Source of the DNA: JAVBTT01 sp031556035
GTDB lineage: Bacteria > Bacillota > Clostridia > Oscillospirales > UBA929
Assembly (NCBI GenBank): GCA_031556035.1
Contig: JAVBTT010000012.1
Coordinates: forward strand, 1-64,000
Reading direction: 5' to 3'
Length of the DNA stretch: 64,000 nt
Shown here: piece after piece, positions 25,408 through 33,226 of the stretch
Layout of the letters: every line of letters starts with the position of its first letter
How positions within the stretch are numbered: the stretch's first letter is position 1
Program-made: the position numbers and the translations under genes
Notes under the pieces: model-generated
What the model saw: the letters and a program-made list of their open reading frames with translations, nothing else
Told to the model about the DNA's origin: nothing
Databases searched by the model: none

Positions 25408-25749
25408 GTGGATTTAGTGAAGGTTCTGACCGATAACCAGATCAAGAAGGATATCCCCGAGCTTCAGATCGGCGACACGGTTAAGGTGCACATCAAGATC
25501 AAGGAAGGCAACCGCGAGCGTATCCAGATTTTTGAGGGCACCATCATCGCCATGAAGCACGGAGGCATTTCCGAGACGTTTACCGTGCGCCGCGTCTCTT
25601 ACGGCGTGGGCACCGAGAAGGTTTTCCCGCTTCATTCCCCGACAATCGCGCGCATCCAGGTGGTTCGCCACGGACGTGTGCGCCGCGCCAAGCTGTACTA
25701 TCTGCGTGACCGTGTCGGCAAGCGCGCCAAGGTCAAGGAGAAGATATAG
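25408..25749 (+). CDS. rplS: 50S ribosomal protein L19
   Basis: A 113-residue L19, the normal length, with the GDTVKVHIKIKEGNRERIQ core, the SETFTVRRVSYGVGTEKVFP stretch and the basic C-terminus. It sits at the 30S-50S interface. The start is the GTG at 25408, 7 bases after AAAGGAGG; an in-frame extension to 25345 is not conserved in the family. Clustered with lepB, rbgA and rnhB as in many Bacillota. Confidence 0.95.
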   Translation: MDLVKVLTDNQIKKDIPELQIGDTVKVHIKIKEGNRERIQIFEGTIIAMKHGGISETFTVRRVSYGVGTEKVFPLHSPTIARIQVVRHGRVRRAKLYYLRDRVGKRAKVKEKI

Positions 25750-25767
25750 TCTCCGTTATAGTCTAAA

Positions 25768-25870
25768 ATACTAATATCTGTATGAAGAGTAGACGAAATA
25801 ATCGGCAAAAGCTTGCCGCAGCAAGATTTTTCGATTATGATATGTCTACTCTTCAACATGAGATGAGTAT
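25768..25870. repeat. 103-bp imperfect palindrome (MITE-like) after rplS
   Basis: Starts ATACTAAT (25768-25775) and ends GAGTAT (25865-25870). Arms 25784-25804 and 25832-25854 share GAAGAGTAGAC/GTCTACTCTTC and ATAATCG/CGATTAT; the centre CTTGC-CGCA-GCAAG makes an inner hairpin. Length, ends and the GCAAAAGCTTGCC core agree with the element at 14393-14495, while the stem sequences differ but remain self-complementary. Confidence 0.85.
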
Positions 25871-25875
25871 AAGCT

Positions 25876-25901
25876 GGGGAGGACGGGGTCTTCCCCTTTT
25901 T
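25876..25901 (+). terminator. Intrinsic terminator between rplS and lepB
   Basis: Nine base pairs from GGGGAGGAC (25876-25884) to GTCTTCCCC (25888-25896), with one G-T pair, and a following T5 run. Confidence 0.8.
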
Positions 25902-25907
25902 GCTGTA

Positions 25908-25954
25908 GAAGAGCGCAGCCCCCGCGAGTGAGGAAATATGCGAGGAGCAGCGCA
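25908..25954 (+). promoter_or_regulatory. Leader motif shared with moxR
   Basis: This stretch repeats the order GAAGAGC, GCCCCCGCG, GTGAG, AAATA, GCGA seen at 18483-18529. Here the flanks cannot form the same 9-bp stem, but GC-rich GCGCAGC/AGCGCAGCGC repeats are present. It lies between a terminator and the lepB start; no promoter is evident upstream. Confidence 0.45.
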
Positions 25955-25990
25955 GCGCACGACAAAAAAATATAAGGATCTGATATCCCT

Positions 25991-26566
25991 ATGGAAAAAG
26001 AAAAGCAGGGCAAATTCGACATACGCTTCGAGCTCTACGACTGGGCCACCGGGCTCCTCAACGCCATGATATTCGTGGTGGTGCTGTTTGCGTTTATTGC
26101 CTGCATGTACTCTGTGTCAGGCCCCTCGATGATGGACACACTCCAGGACGGCGACATGGTCTTCATCTCAAACCTCTTCTACACGCCCGAGCGCGGGGAC
26201 ATCGTCATGTTCAGCAAGCCGGGCCTTGAGGTGTTCGACACGTCGGACAGACTGTTCTCCCAGCCTCCATTTGTAAAGCGCATAATCGCGGTGGGAGGGG
26301 ACGAGCTGGACGTGGATTATTCCACAAGCACTGTGTATATCAACGGCGAGCCCATAGACGAGCCGTATATCCGGGAGCCTATGCTGCTGAGGGGAAACGC
26401 CCCGTTCCCGATATATATCCCCGAGGGCAGCGTGTTTTGCATGGGGGACAACCGCAACATGTCCTCTGACAGCCGCGACACAAGGGTCGGGATTGTGGAC
26501 GAGCGTTACATCCTGGGAAGGCTCCTGTTTAGAATTTTCCCTTTCAACAAATTCGGTAGGGTATAG
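25991..26566 (+). CDS. lepB: Signal peptidase I
   Basis: A 191-residue type I signal peptidase with one N-terminal membrane segment (residues 21-40). The catalytic Ser46 is in SGPSMMDTL and the general-base Lys96 in PPFVKRIIAVGGD; the GDNRNMSSDSRD box near residue 155 completes the family. It removes signal peptides from exported proteins on the outer face of the membrane. The stop codon overlaps the GTG start of rbgA by one base. Confidence 0.93.
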   Translation: MEKEKQGKFDIRFELYDWATGLLNAMIFVVVLFAFIACMYSVSGPSMMDTLQDGDMVFISNLFYTPERGDIVMFSKPGLEVFDTSDRLFSQPPFVKRIIAVGGDELDVDYSTSTVYINGEPIDEPYIREPMLLRGNAPFPIYIPEGSVFCMGDNRNMSSDSRDTRVGIVDERYILGRLLFRIFPFNKFGRV

Positions 26567-27399
26567 TGAACATTAACTGGTATCCGGGCCACATGACCAA
26601 GGCGCGCCGTATGATGGAGGACGCCCTTTCTCAGGTAGACGCGGTTTGCGAGGTGTTGGACGCCCGCATACCGCGCTCGTCGGCAAACCCCGACCTGCGT
26701 GATATGGCCAAAGGCAAGCCGGTGCTGAGCGTGCTCAACCGGGCAGATCAGGCCGATCCAGCCGAAACAAAGCGCTGGCTTTCAAGTCTGGGAGGAGCTG
26801 TCGAGACCTCCTCCGGCAAACCTGGAGGAGTCAAGGGAGTGCCGTCGGCGGTGACTGCGCTTCTGTCGGAGCGGCTTGAGCGGCTTGCCGAAAAAGGGCA
26901 GACCGGCCGGGCCGTCAAGCTCATGGTGGCTGGAATTCCGAATGTGGGCAAGTCAACCCTTATAAATTCGCTTGCGGGAGGGAAGCTCGCCAAGGCGGAG
27001 GACAGACCGGGCGTGACCCGTGGAAAGCAGTGGATATCGGTGGGCAAAAGCCTGCTGCTCTTGGATACGCCCGGAATACTTTGGCCCAAGCTGGACAGCG
27101 AGGAGGTCGGGCTCAATCTTGCCTTCACAGGCGCTATTCGCGACGAGGTCGTTGATCAGGAGACTCTCGCCGCGCGTTTGCTTGAGCGTCTTGCCGGAAA
27201 GTATCCCGAGCGCCTGGCCGAGAGGTACCGCATAGAGACCGGGGCGGACGGGATGGCCATGCTAGAGAGCGCCGCGAGAAAGCGGGGGTTTTTGCTGCCG
27301 GGCGCCGAACCGGACATCGAGCGCTGCGCCCGTACGGTTCTGGACGAGTTCCGCGCCGGGAGGCTGGGAAGAATCACACTGGAGTCCGCGCTATGCTGA
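26566..27399 (+). CDS. rbgA: Ribosome biogenesis GTPase RbgA/YlqF
   Basis: A 277-residue circularly permuted GTPase: G4 (LNRADQAD) comes first, then G1 (GIPNVGKSTLIN, about residue 122) and G3 (DTPGILWPK). The N-terminal WYPGHMTKARRMM and the C-terminal helical domain are typical of RbgA, which is needed for late assembly of the 50S subunit. It starts with GTG overlapping lepB and overlaps rnhB by 7 bases. Confidence 0.93.
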   Translation: MNINWYPGHMTKARRMMEDALSQVDAVCEVLDARIPRSSANPDLRDMAKGKPVLSVLNRADQADPAETKRWLSSLGGAVETSSGKPGGVKGVPSAVTALLSERLERLAEKGQTGRAVKLMVAGIPNVGKSTLINSLAGGKLAKAEDRPGVTRGKQWISVGKSLLLLDTPGILWPKLDSEEVGLNLAFTGAIRDEVVDQETLAARLLERLAGKYPERLAERYRIETGADGMAMLESAARKRGFLLPGAEPDIERCARTVLDEFRAGRLGRITLESALC

Positions 27400-27986
27400 G
27401 CTGCGGTGTGGACGAGGCGGGCAGGGGGCCTCTGGCGGGGCCGGTGTACGCCGCTGCGGTTATTTTGCCGGAGGAATATGTCCTTCCCGGGCTTGACGAC
27501 TCAAAGAAGCTCTCAGCGAAAAAGCGGGAAAAGCTGTTTGACGCCATATGCGCTCAGGCGGTGGATTTCCGGGTCGCCACGGCTTCTGTGGAGGAGATAG
27601 AGCGCTTGAACATACTGGAGGCGGCGCTGCTCGCCATGCGGCGGGCGGTGGAGGCGCTTTGCGTCAGGCCCGACGAGCTTCTTATAGACGGAAACATTAC
27701 CAGAGGCTTTGATATACCGGCAAGGGCAGTGATAGGCGGGGACGCCCTTGTGCCGGCCATATCCGCGGCTTCAATTTTAGCCAAGGTATCGCGCGACAGA
27801 TATATGGAGGAGCTGGCGGCGCGCTATCCGGAATACGGTTTTGAAAAACACAGGGGCTACGGCACAAAGGCGCATTACGCAGCGCTGGACAAATACGGCC
27901 CGTGCCCCGAGCACAGAGAGAGCTTTTTAAAGCGTTTTAACAAACGCTTTATATCCAACATCAAGGGGGAGTCCTCTCCCTCTTGA
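27393..27986 (+). CDS. rnhB: Ribonuclease HII
   Basis: A 197-residue RNase HII with the catalytic GVDEAGRGPLAGP motif (Asp and Glu at residues 7-8), the DSKKLS stretch, and the later aspartates in LIDGN and SILAKVSRDRYM. It removes ribonucleotides misinserted into DNA. Overlaps rbgA by 7 bases, the common rbgA-rnhB pairing. Confidence 0.95.
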   Translation: MLSCGVDEAGRGPLAGPVYAAAVILPEEYVLPGLDDSKKLSAKKREKLFDAICAQAVDFRVATASVEEIERLNILEAALLAMRRAVEALCVRPDELLIDGNITRGFDIPARAVIGGDALVPAISAASILAKVSRDRYMEELAARYPEYGFEKHRGYGTKAHYAALDKYGPCPEHRESFLKRFNKRFISNIKGESSPS

Positions 27987-28055
27987 CAATCCCCCATGCA
28001 AGATGAAACGTTTTGCATGTAATACTAATCAATCTACTGTATATGGAGGATCCGG

Positions 28056-28403
28056 ATGAGAGCGGGGGACAGAGGAGAGCAGATAGCGGGGCAGTACATG
28101 CAGTCGCAGGGTTATAAGCTGGTGCGGTACAACTTCAGATGCAAATACGGTGAAATAGACCTTGTGCTTGAGTCGGATGAATATTTGGTGTTTCTTGAGG
28201 TTAAGCTCAGAAAAAACGCTTCCTTCGCAAACGCGGCGGAGTTTGTCAACGCCGAAAAGCAGCGCAAGCTGCGTGTGGCCGCGGGGGTTTATCTCCAGGA
28301 GAACCGCACGGCGCTCCAGCCCCGCTTTGATGTGCTTGAGATATACGCGCCGGATGGTATGAACGCGCCGATGCGCTTTAACCATATAGAAAACGCGTTC
28401 TAA
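28056..28403 (+). CDS. YraN/UPF0102 family nuclease-like protein
   Basis: A 115-residue protein with the UPF0102 pattern (RGEQIAGQYMQSQGYKLVRYN, then GEIDLVLESDEYLVFLEVKLR), which is a restriction-endonuclease-like fold with the E-x-K catalytic-type core. Its exact role is not known; it usually follows rnhB, as here. GGAGG lies just ahead of the ATG at 28056. An ATACTAAT octamer lies at 28022 in the gap before it. Confidence 0.88.
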   Translation: MRAGDRGEQIAGQYMQSQGYKLVRYNFRCKYGEIDLVLESDEYLVFLEVKLRKNASFANAAEFVNAEKQRKLRVAAGVYLQENRTALQPRFDVLEIYAPDGMNAPMRFNHIENAF

Positions 28404-28443
28404 TGCTAATAAATAGCGTTGATTTAAAGGTGTTTCGCATGTT

Positions 28444-28462
28444 GGGGCGATTCTCAATCGCC
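28444..28462. repeat. 8-bp perfect hairpin before thrC
   Basis: GGGCGATT (28444-28451) and AATCGCCC (28455-28462) pair around a 3-nt loop. No T-tract follows. It may weakly insulate thrC from the upstream operon. Confidence 0.55.
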
Positions 28463-28490
28463 CGCCGCGTATAATGTGAGGAGGTGCCGT

Positions 28491-29966
28491 ATGCGCTATG
28501 TCAGCACAAGGGGAGGCTCGGAGCCGGTTTCGGCTGAGCGGGCGGTTATAAACGGGCTTGCCCCGGATGGAGGGCTCTATGTGCCGGAGAGCTTTCCTGA
28601 ACTCTCTCCGGGGGCTATGCGCGACGCAATGAAATACGCGGATCGCGCCCGGATTGTTATGGCGCCTTATTTTCAGGGCTTTGACGGTATGCGTGACGCG
28701 GTGGAAGCCGCGTATCACGGAGGCCGTTTTGACGGGCCCGAGGTCGCGCCGGTGACGGTTGCGGGCGGAGCCTGCTACCTTGAGCTGTGGCATGGGCCGA
28801 CTTGCGCGTTTAAGGATATGGCGCTTCAGGTTTTGCCGCATTTGTTTAAAATGTCACGCAAAATGACAGGGCAGAGCGGTGATATATGCATCTTGACCGC
28901 CACATCCGGGGATACAGGCAAGGCCGCCCTTGAGGCCTTCAGGGATATCCCAGGCATAAGGGTGATTTGCTTCTATCCTCACGGTGGCGTCTCAGAGACA
29001 CAGAGGCTTCAGATGGTCACTCAGGAGGGCGCAAATCTGCTTGTATCTGCGGTCAGGGGCAACTTTGACGACGCGCAGTCGGGCGTTAAGAAACTGTTTG
29101 ACGATACCGACCTCAAGGACAGGGCGGCACTGGCGGGTGTGTCGTTTTCCTCCGCAAACTCGATAAACTGGGGCAGATTGGCCCCGCAGATAGCCTATTA
29201 TGTATCGGCGTACGCCCAAATGTGCGCGATGGGAAAAATTAAGCCGGGAGACAGATTGAATTTCTGTGTTCCAACCGGAAATTTTGGAAATATTCTCGCC
29301 GGATGGATCGCCGGGCAGATGGGGCTTCCGCTGGGCAGGCTGATTTGCGCGTCCAACGCCAACAATGTGCTGACCGATTTGATTGCACGGGGCAGGTACG
29401 ACCGCAGACGAGAGCTGAAGCTCACCATATCACCGTCAATGGATATTTTGCTCTCCAGCAACTGGGAGCGCTGCCTGTATCTGCTGTCGGGCGGGGACTC
29501 CGAGCTCGTAAACGGCTGCATGTCCAGCCTCAGGGAAGAGGGGGTCTATGACCTGCCTGATAAAGTAAAGGGCAGACTCTCGGAGGACTTTTATGGCGGC
29601 TGCTGCGGCGATTCGGAAACAAAGGCCACTATACGGAGCGTGTTTGAGAAGGAGGGCGCGCTTCTCGACCCGCACACGGCGGTGGCCCGCGCTGTATACG
29701 ACGGCTACGTCCATAGGACGGGGGACGACACTCCCACCGTCATTGTCTCAACCGCAAACGCCTACAAATTCTGCGGCGCTGTGCTGGAGGCGCTGACAGG
29801 CAAGGAGCGTCCGGACAGCGCCGAGCTTGCGGAGGAGCTGCAGCGGCTGACTGGGATATCATGCCCGGTGGCTCTTATGGGTCTTTCGCAGAAGCCTGTG
29901 CTGCATGAAACCGTCGCGGAGCCCGGGGAAATGCGACGGGTTGTGGAAAGGTTTATAAAAATATAA
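28491..29966 (+). CDS. thrC: Threonine synthase
   Basis: A 491-residue PLP-dependent enzyme of the longer, yeast/E. coli-like class, converting O-phosphohomoserine to threonine. The N-terminal RYVSTRGG, the PLP lysine in PTCAFKDMALQ (about residue 110), TATSGDTGKAAL, and the PTGNFGNILAGW loop are present. The ATG at 28491 with GAGGAGGTG in front is chosen over an in-frame start five codons earlier. A hairpin terminator follows. Confidence 0.94.
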   Translation: MRYVSTRGGSEPVSAERAVINGLAPDGGLYVPESFPELSPGAMRDAMKYADRARIVMAPYFQGFDGMRDAVEAAYHGGRFDGPEVAPVTVAGGACYLELWHGPTCAFKDMALQVLPHLFKMSRKMTGQSGDICILTATSGDTGKAALEAFRDIPGIRVICFYPHGGVSETQRLQMVTQEGANLLVSAVRGNFDDAQSGVKKLFDDTDLKDRAALAGVSFSSANSINWGRLAPQIAYYVSAYAQMCAMGKIKPGDRLNFCVPTGNFGNILAGWIAGQMGLPLGRLICASNANNVLTDLIARGRYDRRRELKLTISPSMDILLSSNWERCLYLLSGGDSELVNGCMSSLREEGVYDLPDKVKGRLSEDFYGGCCGDSETKATIRSVFEKEGALLDPHTAVARAVYDGYVHRTGDDTPTVIVSTANAYKFCGAVLEALTGKERPDSAELAEELQRLTGISCPVALMGLSQKPVLHETVAEPGEMRRVVERFIKI

Positions 29967-29970
29967 CAAA

Positions 29971-29992
29971 ATCCCCCGCCGCGGCGGGGGAT
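29971..29992. terminator. 10-bp hairpin of the CCCCGCC/GGCGGGG family
   Basis: Arms 29971-29980 and 29983-29992 are perfect with a 2-nt loop, between convergent thrC and the DUF1540 gene. The core repeats at 57808-57829, 61395-61413 and 62645-62661. Confidence 0.85.
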
Positions 29993-29999
29993 ACCAGGA

Positions 30000-30188
30000 T
30001 TACATCGTGGGCTTGTGCTCGTAGGTTGAGCAGAATGTCTCGGCCTTGTCCAGTGCATATTCGGTTCCAACCTTTATATTTCCGGCCTGGCAGCTGTTTC
30101 CTGTGCCGTGATAAGAGCATGTCCCGACCGTGCACACCACTCCGTTGACCTTATTATTGTTTTTCTCGTTGCCCTTGCTTCCAAACAT
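30000..30188 (-). CDS. DUF1540 small cysteine-containing protein
   Basis: A 62-residue protein with a DUF1540 pattern: VNGVVCTVGTCSYHGTGNSC followed by an FCSTYE end, giving four cysteines and a histidine that could bind a metal. The function of the family is unknown; some members in spore-formers are abundant small proteins. AAAGGAG lies 9 bases before the ATG at 30188. It is convergent with thrC. Confidence 0.85.
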   Translation of the reverse strand: MFGSKGNEKNNNKVNGVVCTVGTCSYHGTGNSCQAGNIKVGTEYALDKAETFCSTYEHKPTM

Positions 30189-30397
30189 TGCTTACTTCTC
30201 CTTTCGGCTGCTAGACCCGGCGGCCGTTTCCGGACATGATTCTCGGCGGTCGGATCTGGTGCTATTAGTATTGTCAAAATTGTATCCGTTATGCCGTGTT
30301 AACACTGGAATCCAGTATATGATTTTTTACAGTCCGTGATGGAAAAACAGGATAATTTGCCTTGGATGTACGGTCTTATTTCCGGGGGGTGATAAAA
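30189..30397. other. Intergenic region between divergent genes
   Basis: Contains an ATTAGTAT octamer at 30264-30271 and a 13-base palindrome ACTGGAATCCAGT near 30304. No firm promoter for either flanking gene was found, and no coding sequence. Confidence 0.5.
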
Positions 30398-31102
30398 TTG
30401 CTTTTCGCGCTCGGCGACGCGCATCTTTCGCTTGCAGTCGACAAAAAAATGGATGTATTCGGCGGCGTCTGGGAGGGGTATGTTGAAAAACTCAGAAACA
30501 GTTTTCAGCAGCTGTACGAGGATGACATAATTGTGCTCTGCGGGGACACGTCGTGGGGCATGACTCTCACTGAGGCTTTGCAGGACTTTATGTTTTTTGA
30601 GTCTCTGCCGGGGAAAAAACTGCTTTTGAAGGGCAATCATGATTATTGGTGGGAAACCTCGGCTAAAATGAAAGCGTTCTTCGCCGACAACCTGCTGCAC
30701 AAACTCGATTTACTGCACAACAACGCCTATCTTATCGGAAACACAGCCATATGCGGAACGAGAGGGTGGTTTTTCGAGGAGGAGAAGGGTACGGCCTCGG
30801 ACAGAAAGATAATGCTTAGGGAGATAGGACGCCTCAGGACATCGCTTACCCATGGAAGGCGGCTTACCTCGGACGGCGAGCTGCTGGTTTTTCTGCACTA
30901 TCCGCCTCTTTATGAGGGCTATCGCTGCGACGAGCTGGTTGATCTCATGGGAGAGTATGGGGTCAGACGCTGCTATTACGGACATCTGCATGGGCCGGCG
31001 CGCTCCAGGGCAATAGAGGGTGAGTACCGGGGCATTGTTTACACGCTGCTGTCGGCCGATCATGTGGGCTTCACCCCGGTGCCGGTGCCGATAGAGGTCT
31101 AG
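30398..31102 (+). CDS. Calcineurin-like metallophosphoesterase
   Basis: A 234-residue phosphoesterase with the two-metal motifs in order: GDAHLS (residues 6-11), GDTSWG, GNHDYWW and the C-terminal GHLHG. The fold hydrolyses phosphomono- or diesters; the substrate is unknown. A TTG at 30398 with GGGGGGTG upstream fits the conserved start (LLFALGDAH), whereas a frame start at 30362 adds an unconserved stretch. It stands alone before the trigger-factor promoter. Confidence 0.85.
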   Translation: MLFALGDAHLSLAVDKKMDVFGGVWEGYVEKLRNSFQQLYEDDIIVLCGDTSWGMTLTEALQDFMFFESLPGKKLLLKGNHDYWWETSAKMKAFFADNLLHKLDLLHNNAYLIGNTAICGTRGWFFEEEKGTASDRKIMLREIGRLRTSLTHGRRLTSDGELLVFLHYPPLYEGYRCDELVDLMGEYGVRRCYYGHLHGPARSRAIEGEYRGIVYTLLSADHVGFTPVPVPIEV

Positions 31103-31181
31103 AGGGTCTGCTTTGCCCGATAATCTATATAAATGCATATATTTTCAGAATTTTAAAAACAAAAAATTCACAAAAAAAGCC

Positions 31182-31210
31182 TTGGTTTTTTCAAAAGCAT
31201 GTGATAGAGT
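31182..31210 (+). promoter_or_regulatory. Candidate sigma-A promoter of tig
   Basis: TTGGTT (31182-31187) and TAGAGT (31205-31210) with 17 bases between, preceded by an A/T-rich stretch that may act as an UP element. Confidence 0.55.
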
Positions 31211-31270
31211 ATCCCCAGCTTTCTAAAAAGACTGTAAGGCTAATTAGAATCCGTATTTCAGGAGGAACGC

Positions 31271-32551
31271 ATGAACATAAAAAATGTGGATAAGTCTGTC
31301 AAAAATTTTGTCACACTTACAGTGAATGTCGACGCAGAGGAATTTGAGAGGGCAGTTGAAAAGGCGTATAAAAAGAACGTCTCCAAAATCAATGTGCCCG
31401 GCTTCCGCAAGGGCAAGGTGCCGCGCAGGATAGCCGAGAGGATGTATGGCCAGGGCGTGTTCTATGAGGACGCCGTTAATCTTGCCTATCCGGACGCTAT
31501 TGACGAGGCAATTAAGGAGAGCGGGATTGAGCCTGTGGATCAGGCGGACGTCAATATAACAGACGTGTCCCAGGAGGGCTTTACCTTTGAGGCTAAGCTG
31601 CCAATAATTCCCGAGGTGACGCTTGGGCAATATAAGGGCCTCCCGGCAAAGCAGCCGGAGATAAGGGTGGAGGACAGCGATATCGACGCCGAGATAGACA
31701 GGCTTCGCCAGCGCAACTCCCGGCAGGAGACTGTCGACCGCGAGGCAAAAAACGGCGACATTGTAAGACTTGACTTTGAGGGTTTTGTTGACGATATTCC
31801 GTTTGATGGCGGAAAGGCTGAGGGCCATATGCTGAAGCTGGGCTCTGAAAGCTTTATTCCCGGCTTTGAGGAGCAGCTTGTGGGCTGCAAGGCGGGGGAC
31901 AGCCTGGATGTCACGGTTACGTTTCCGGAGGAATACCACGCGGAGGAGCTAGCGGGAAAGCCCGCCGTGTTCAAGTGCGCCGTCCACGAGGTTCGGGAGA
32001 ATGTGCTTCCCGAGCTGGACGACGAGTTTGCCAAGGATGTCTCCGAGTTTGATACGCTGGACGAGTTAAGAAACTCGATCAGGGAGCGAATTGAGCACAG
32101 CAGGGAGCATGAGGCCGAGCACGCCTTTGAGGACGAGCTGTTTGACAGGCTTCTTGAGGGCATGGAGGTAGAGCTCCACGATTGCATGGTCGACCGCCAG
32201 GTAGATAACGCGCTCCAGGATTTCGACTTTTCACTTAGACGCCAGGGCATGAATCTTGAAAGCTATATCAATATGTCCGGAGCCTCAATAGACGAAATCA
32301 GAAGCGATTTTCGCCCGAACGCCGAGCGCAGGGTGAAGCTCTCGCTGGCGTTCGACAAGATAGCAGTGCTTGAGGCTCTTGAGGTTACTGACGAGGATAT
32401 AGACGGGGAATACGCCCGCCTTGCCGAGCGTCACAAGCTGGAGCAGGAAAAGATCAGAGAGTATATCCCGCTCGACTCTATAAAGAACGATATTTTGTCC
32501 ATGAAGGCTATGAAGCTTGTAAAGGACACGGCAGTGAAGGAAGGAGCATAA
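31271..32551 (+). CDS. tig: Trigger factor
   Basis: A 426-residue ribosome-associated chaperone and prolyl isomerase. The N-terminal ribosome-binding signature (PGFRKGKVPRRI), the FKBP-type domain (NGDIVRLDFEGFVDD, ESFIPGFEEQLVG) and a long helical C-terminal domain occur in the normal order. It meets nascent chains at the ribosome exit. It starts the tig-clpP-clpX-lon-engB cluster; clpP follows after two bases. Confidence 0.95.
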   Translation: MNIKNVDKSVKNFVTLTVNVDAEEFERAVEKAYKKNVSKINVPGFRKGKVPRRIAERMYGQGVFYEDAVNLAYPDAIDEAIKESGIEPVDQADVNITDVSQEGFTFEAKLPIIPEVTLGQYKGLPAKQPEIRVEDSDIDAEIDRLRQRNSRQETVDREAKNGDIVRLDFEGFVDDIPFDGGKAEGHMLKLGSESFIPGFEEQLVGCKAGDSLDVTVTFPEEYHAEELAGKPAVFKCAVHEVRENVLPELDDEFAKDVSEFDTLDELRNSIRERIEHSREHEAEHAFEDELFDRLLEGMEVELHDCMVDRQVDNALQDFDFSLRRQGMNLESYINMSGASIDEIRSDFRPNAERRVKLSLAFDKIAVLEALEVTDEDIDGEYARLAERHKLEQEKIREYIPLDSIKNDILSMKAMKLVKDTAVKEGA

Positions 32552-32553
32552 TT

Positions 32554-33156
32554 ATGGATAACAGGCTGAACATGAGCCTTGTCCCAATGGTTGTCGAGCA
32601 GACAAACAGGGGAGAGCGCTCGTATGACATATACTCGCGCCTTCTAAACGACCGCATTGTCTTTTTGTCTGAGGAGGTAAACGACGTCACCGCTTCGCTG
32701 GTCGTAGCCCAGCTGCTCTATCTTGAGTCGCAGGATCCGGACAAGGACATCCAGTTTTTTATCAACAGCCCGGGTGGCTCCATAACAGCCGGCATGGCCA
32801 TATACGACACCATGCAGTTTATAAAGTCGGACATTTCCACCATCTGTGTGGGAATGGCGGCGTCCATGGGCGCGTTTCTGCTCGCGGCGGGCACAAAGGG
32901 CAAGCGCATGGCGCTCAAGAACGCGGAGATTATGATTCACCAGCCCTCCGGCGGCGCGCGCGGGCAGGCGACTGACGTGCAGATACACGCGGAGCATATA
33001 ATAAAGACGAAGAAAAAGATGAATCAGCTGATGGCTGAAATGACCGGCAAGCCGGTTGAGGTTGTGGCGGCGGATACCGAGCGCGACAATTTTATGTCCG
33101 CCGAGGAAGCCCTTGAATACGGAATTGTTGACAAGGTGCTGACTAAGCGACCGTAA
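32554..33156 (+). CDS. clpP: ATP-dependent Clp protease proteolytic subunit
   Basis: A 200-residue serine peptidase. The triad is visible as Ser104 (MAASMGAFLL), His129 (MIHQPSGG) and Asp174 (AADTERD). It forms the tetradecameric chamber fed by ClpX or ClpA/C. It follows tig by two bases and precedes clpX by 70. Confidence 0.96.
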   Translation: MDNRLNMSLVPMVVEQTNRGERSYDIYSRLLNDRIVFLSEEVNDVTASLVVAQLLYLESQDPDKDIQFFINSPGGSITAGMAIYDTMQFIKSDISTICVGMAASMGAFLLAAGTKGKRMALKNAEIMIHQPSGGARGQATDVQIHAEHIIKTKKKMNQLMAEMTGKPVEVVAADTERDNFMSAEEALEYGIVDKVLTKRP

Positions 33157-33226
33157 AGGCCTATAGTATGTATTCCCGTGTGGGGATGCTTATAAGCAAA
33201 ATGATTATTTCTCCAAGGAGGCAGAC

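Noticed and set aside
28469..28474. TATAAT before thrC as a promoter
   Set aside because: Transcription would begin within the ribosome-binding site at 28478-28486, and no -35 is present at the right spacing.
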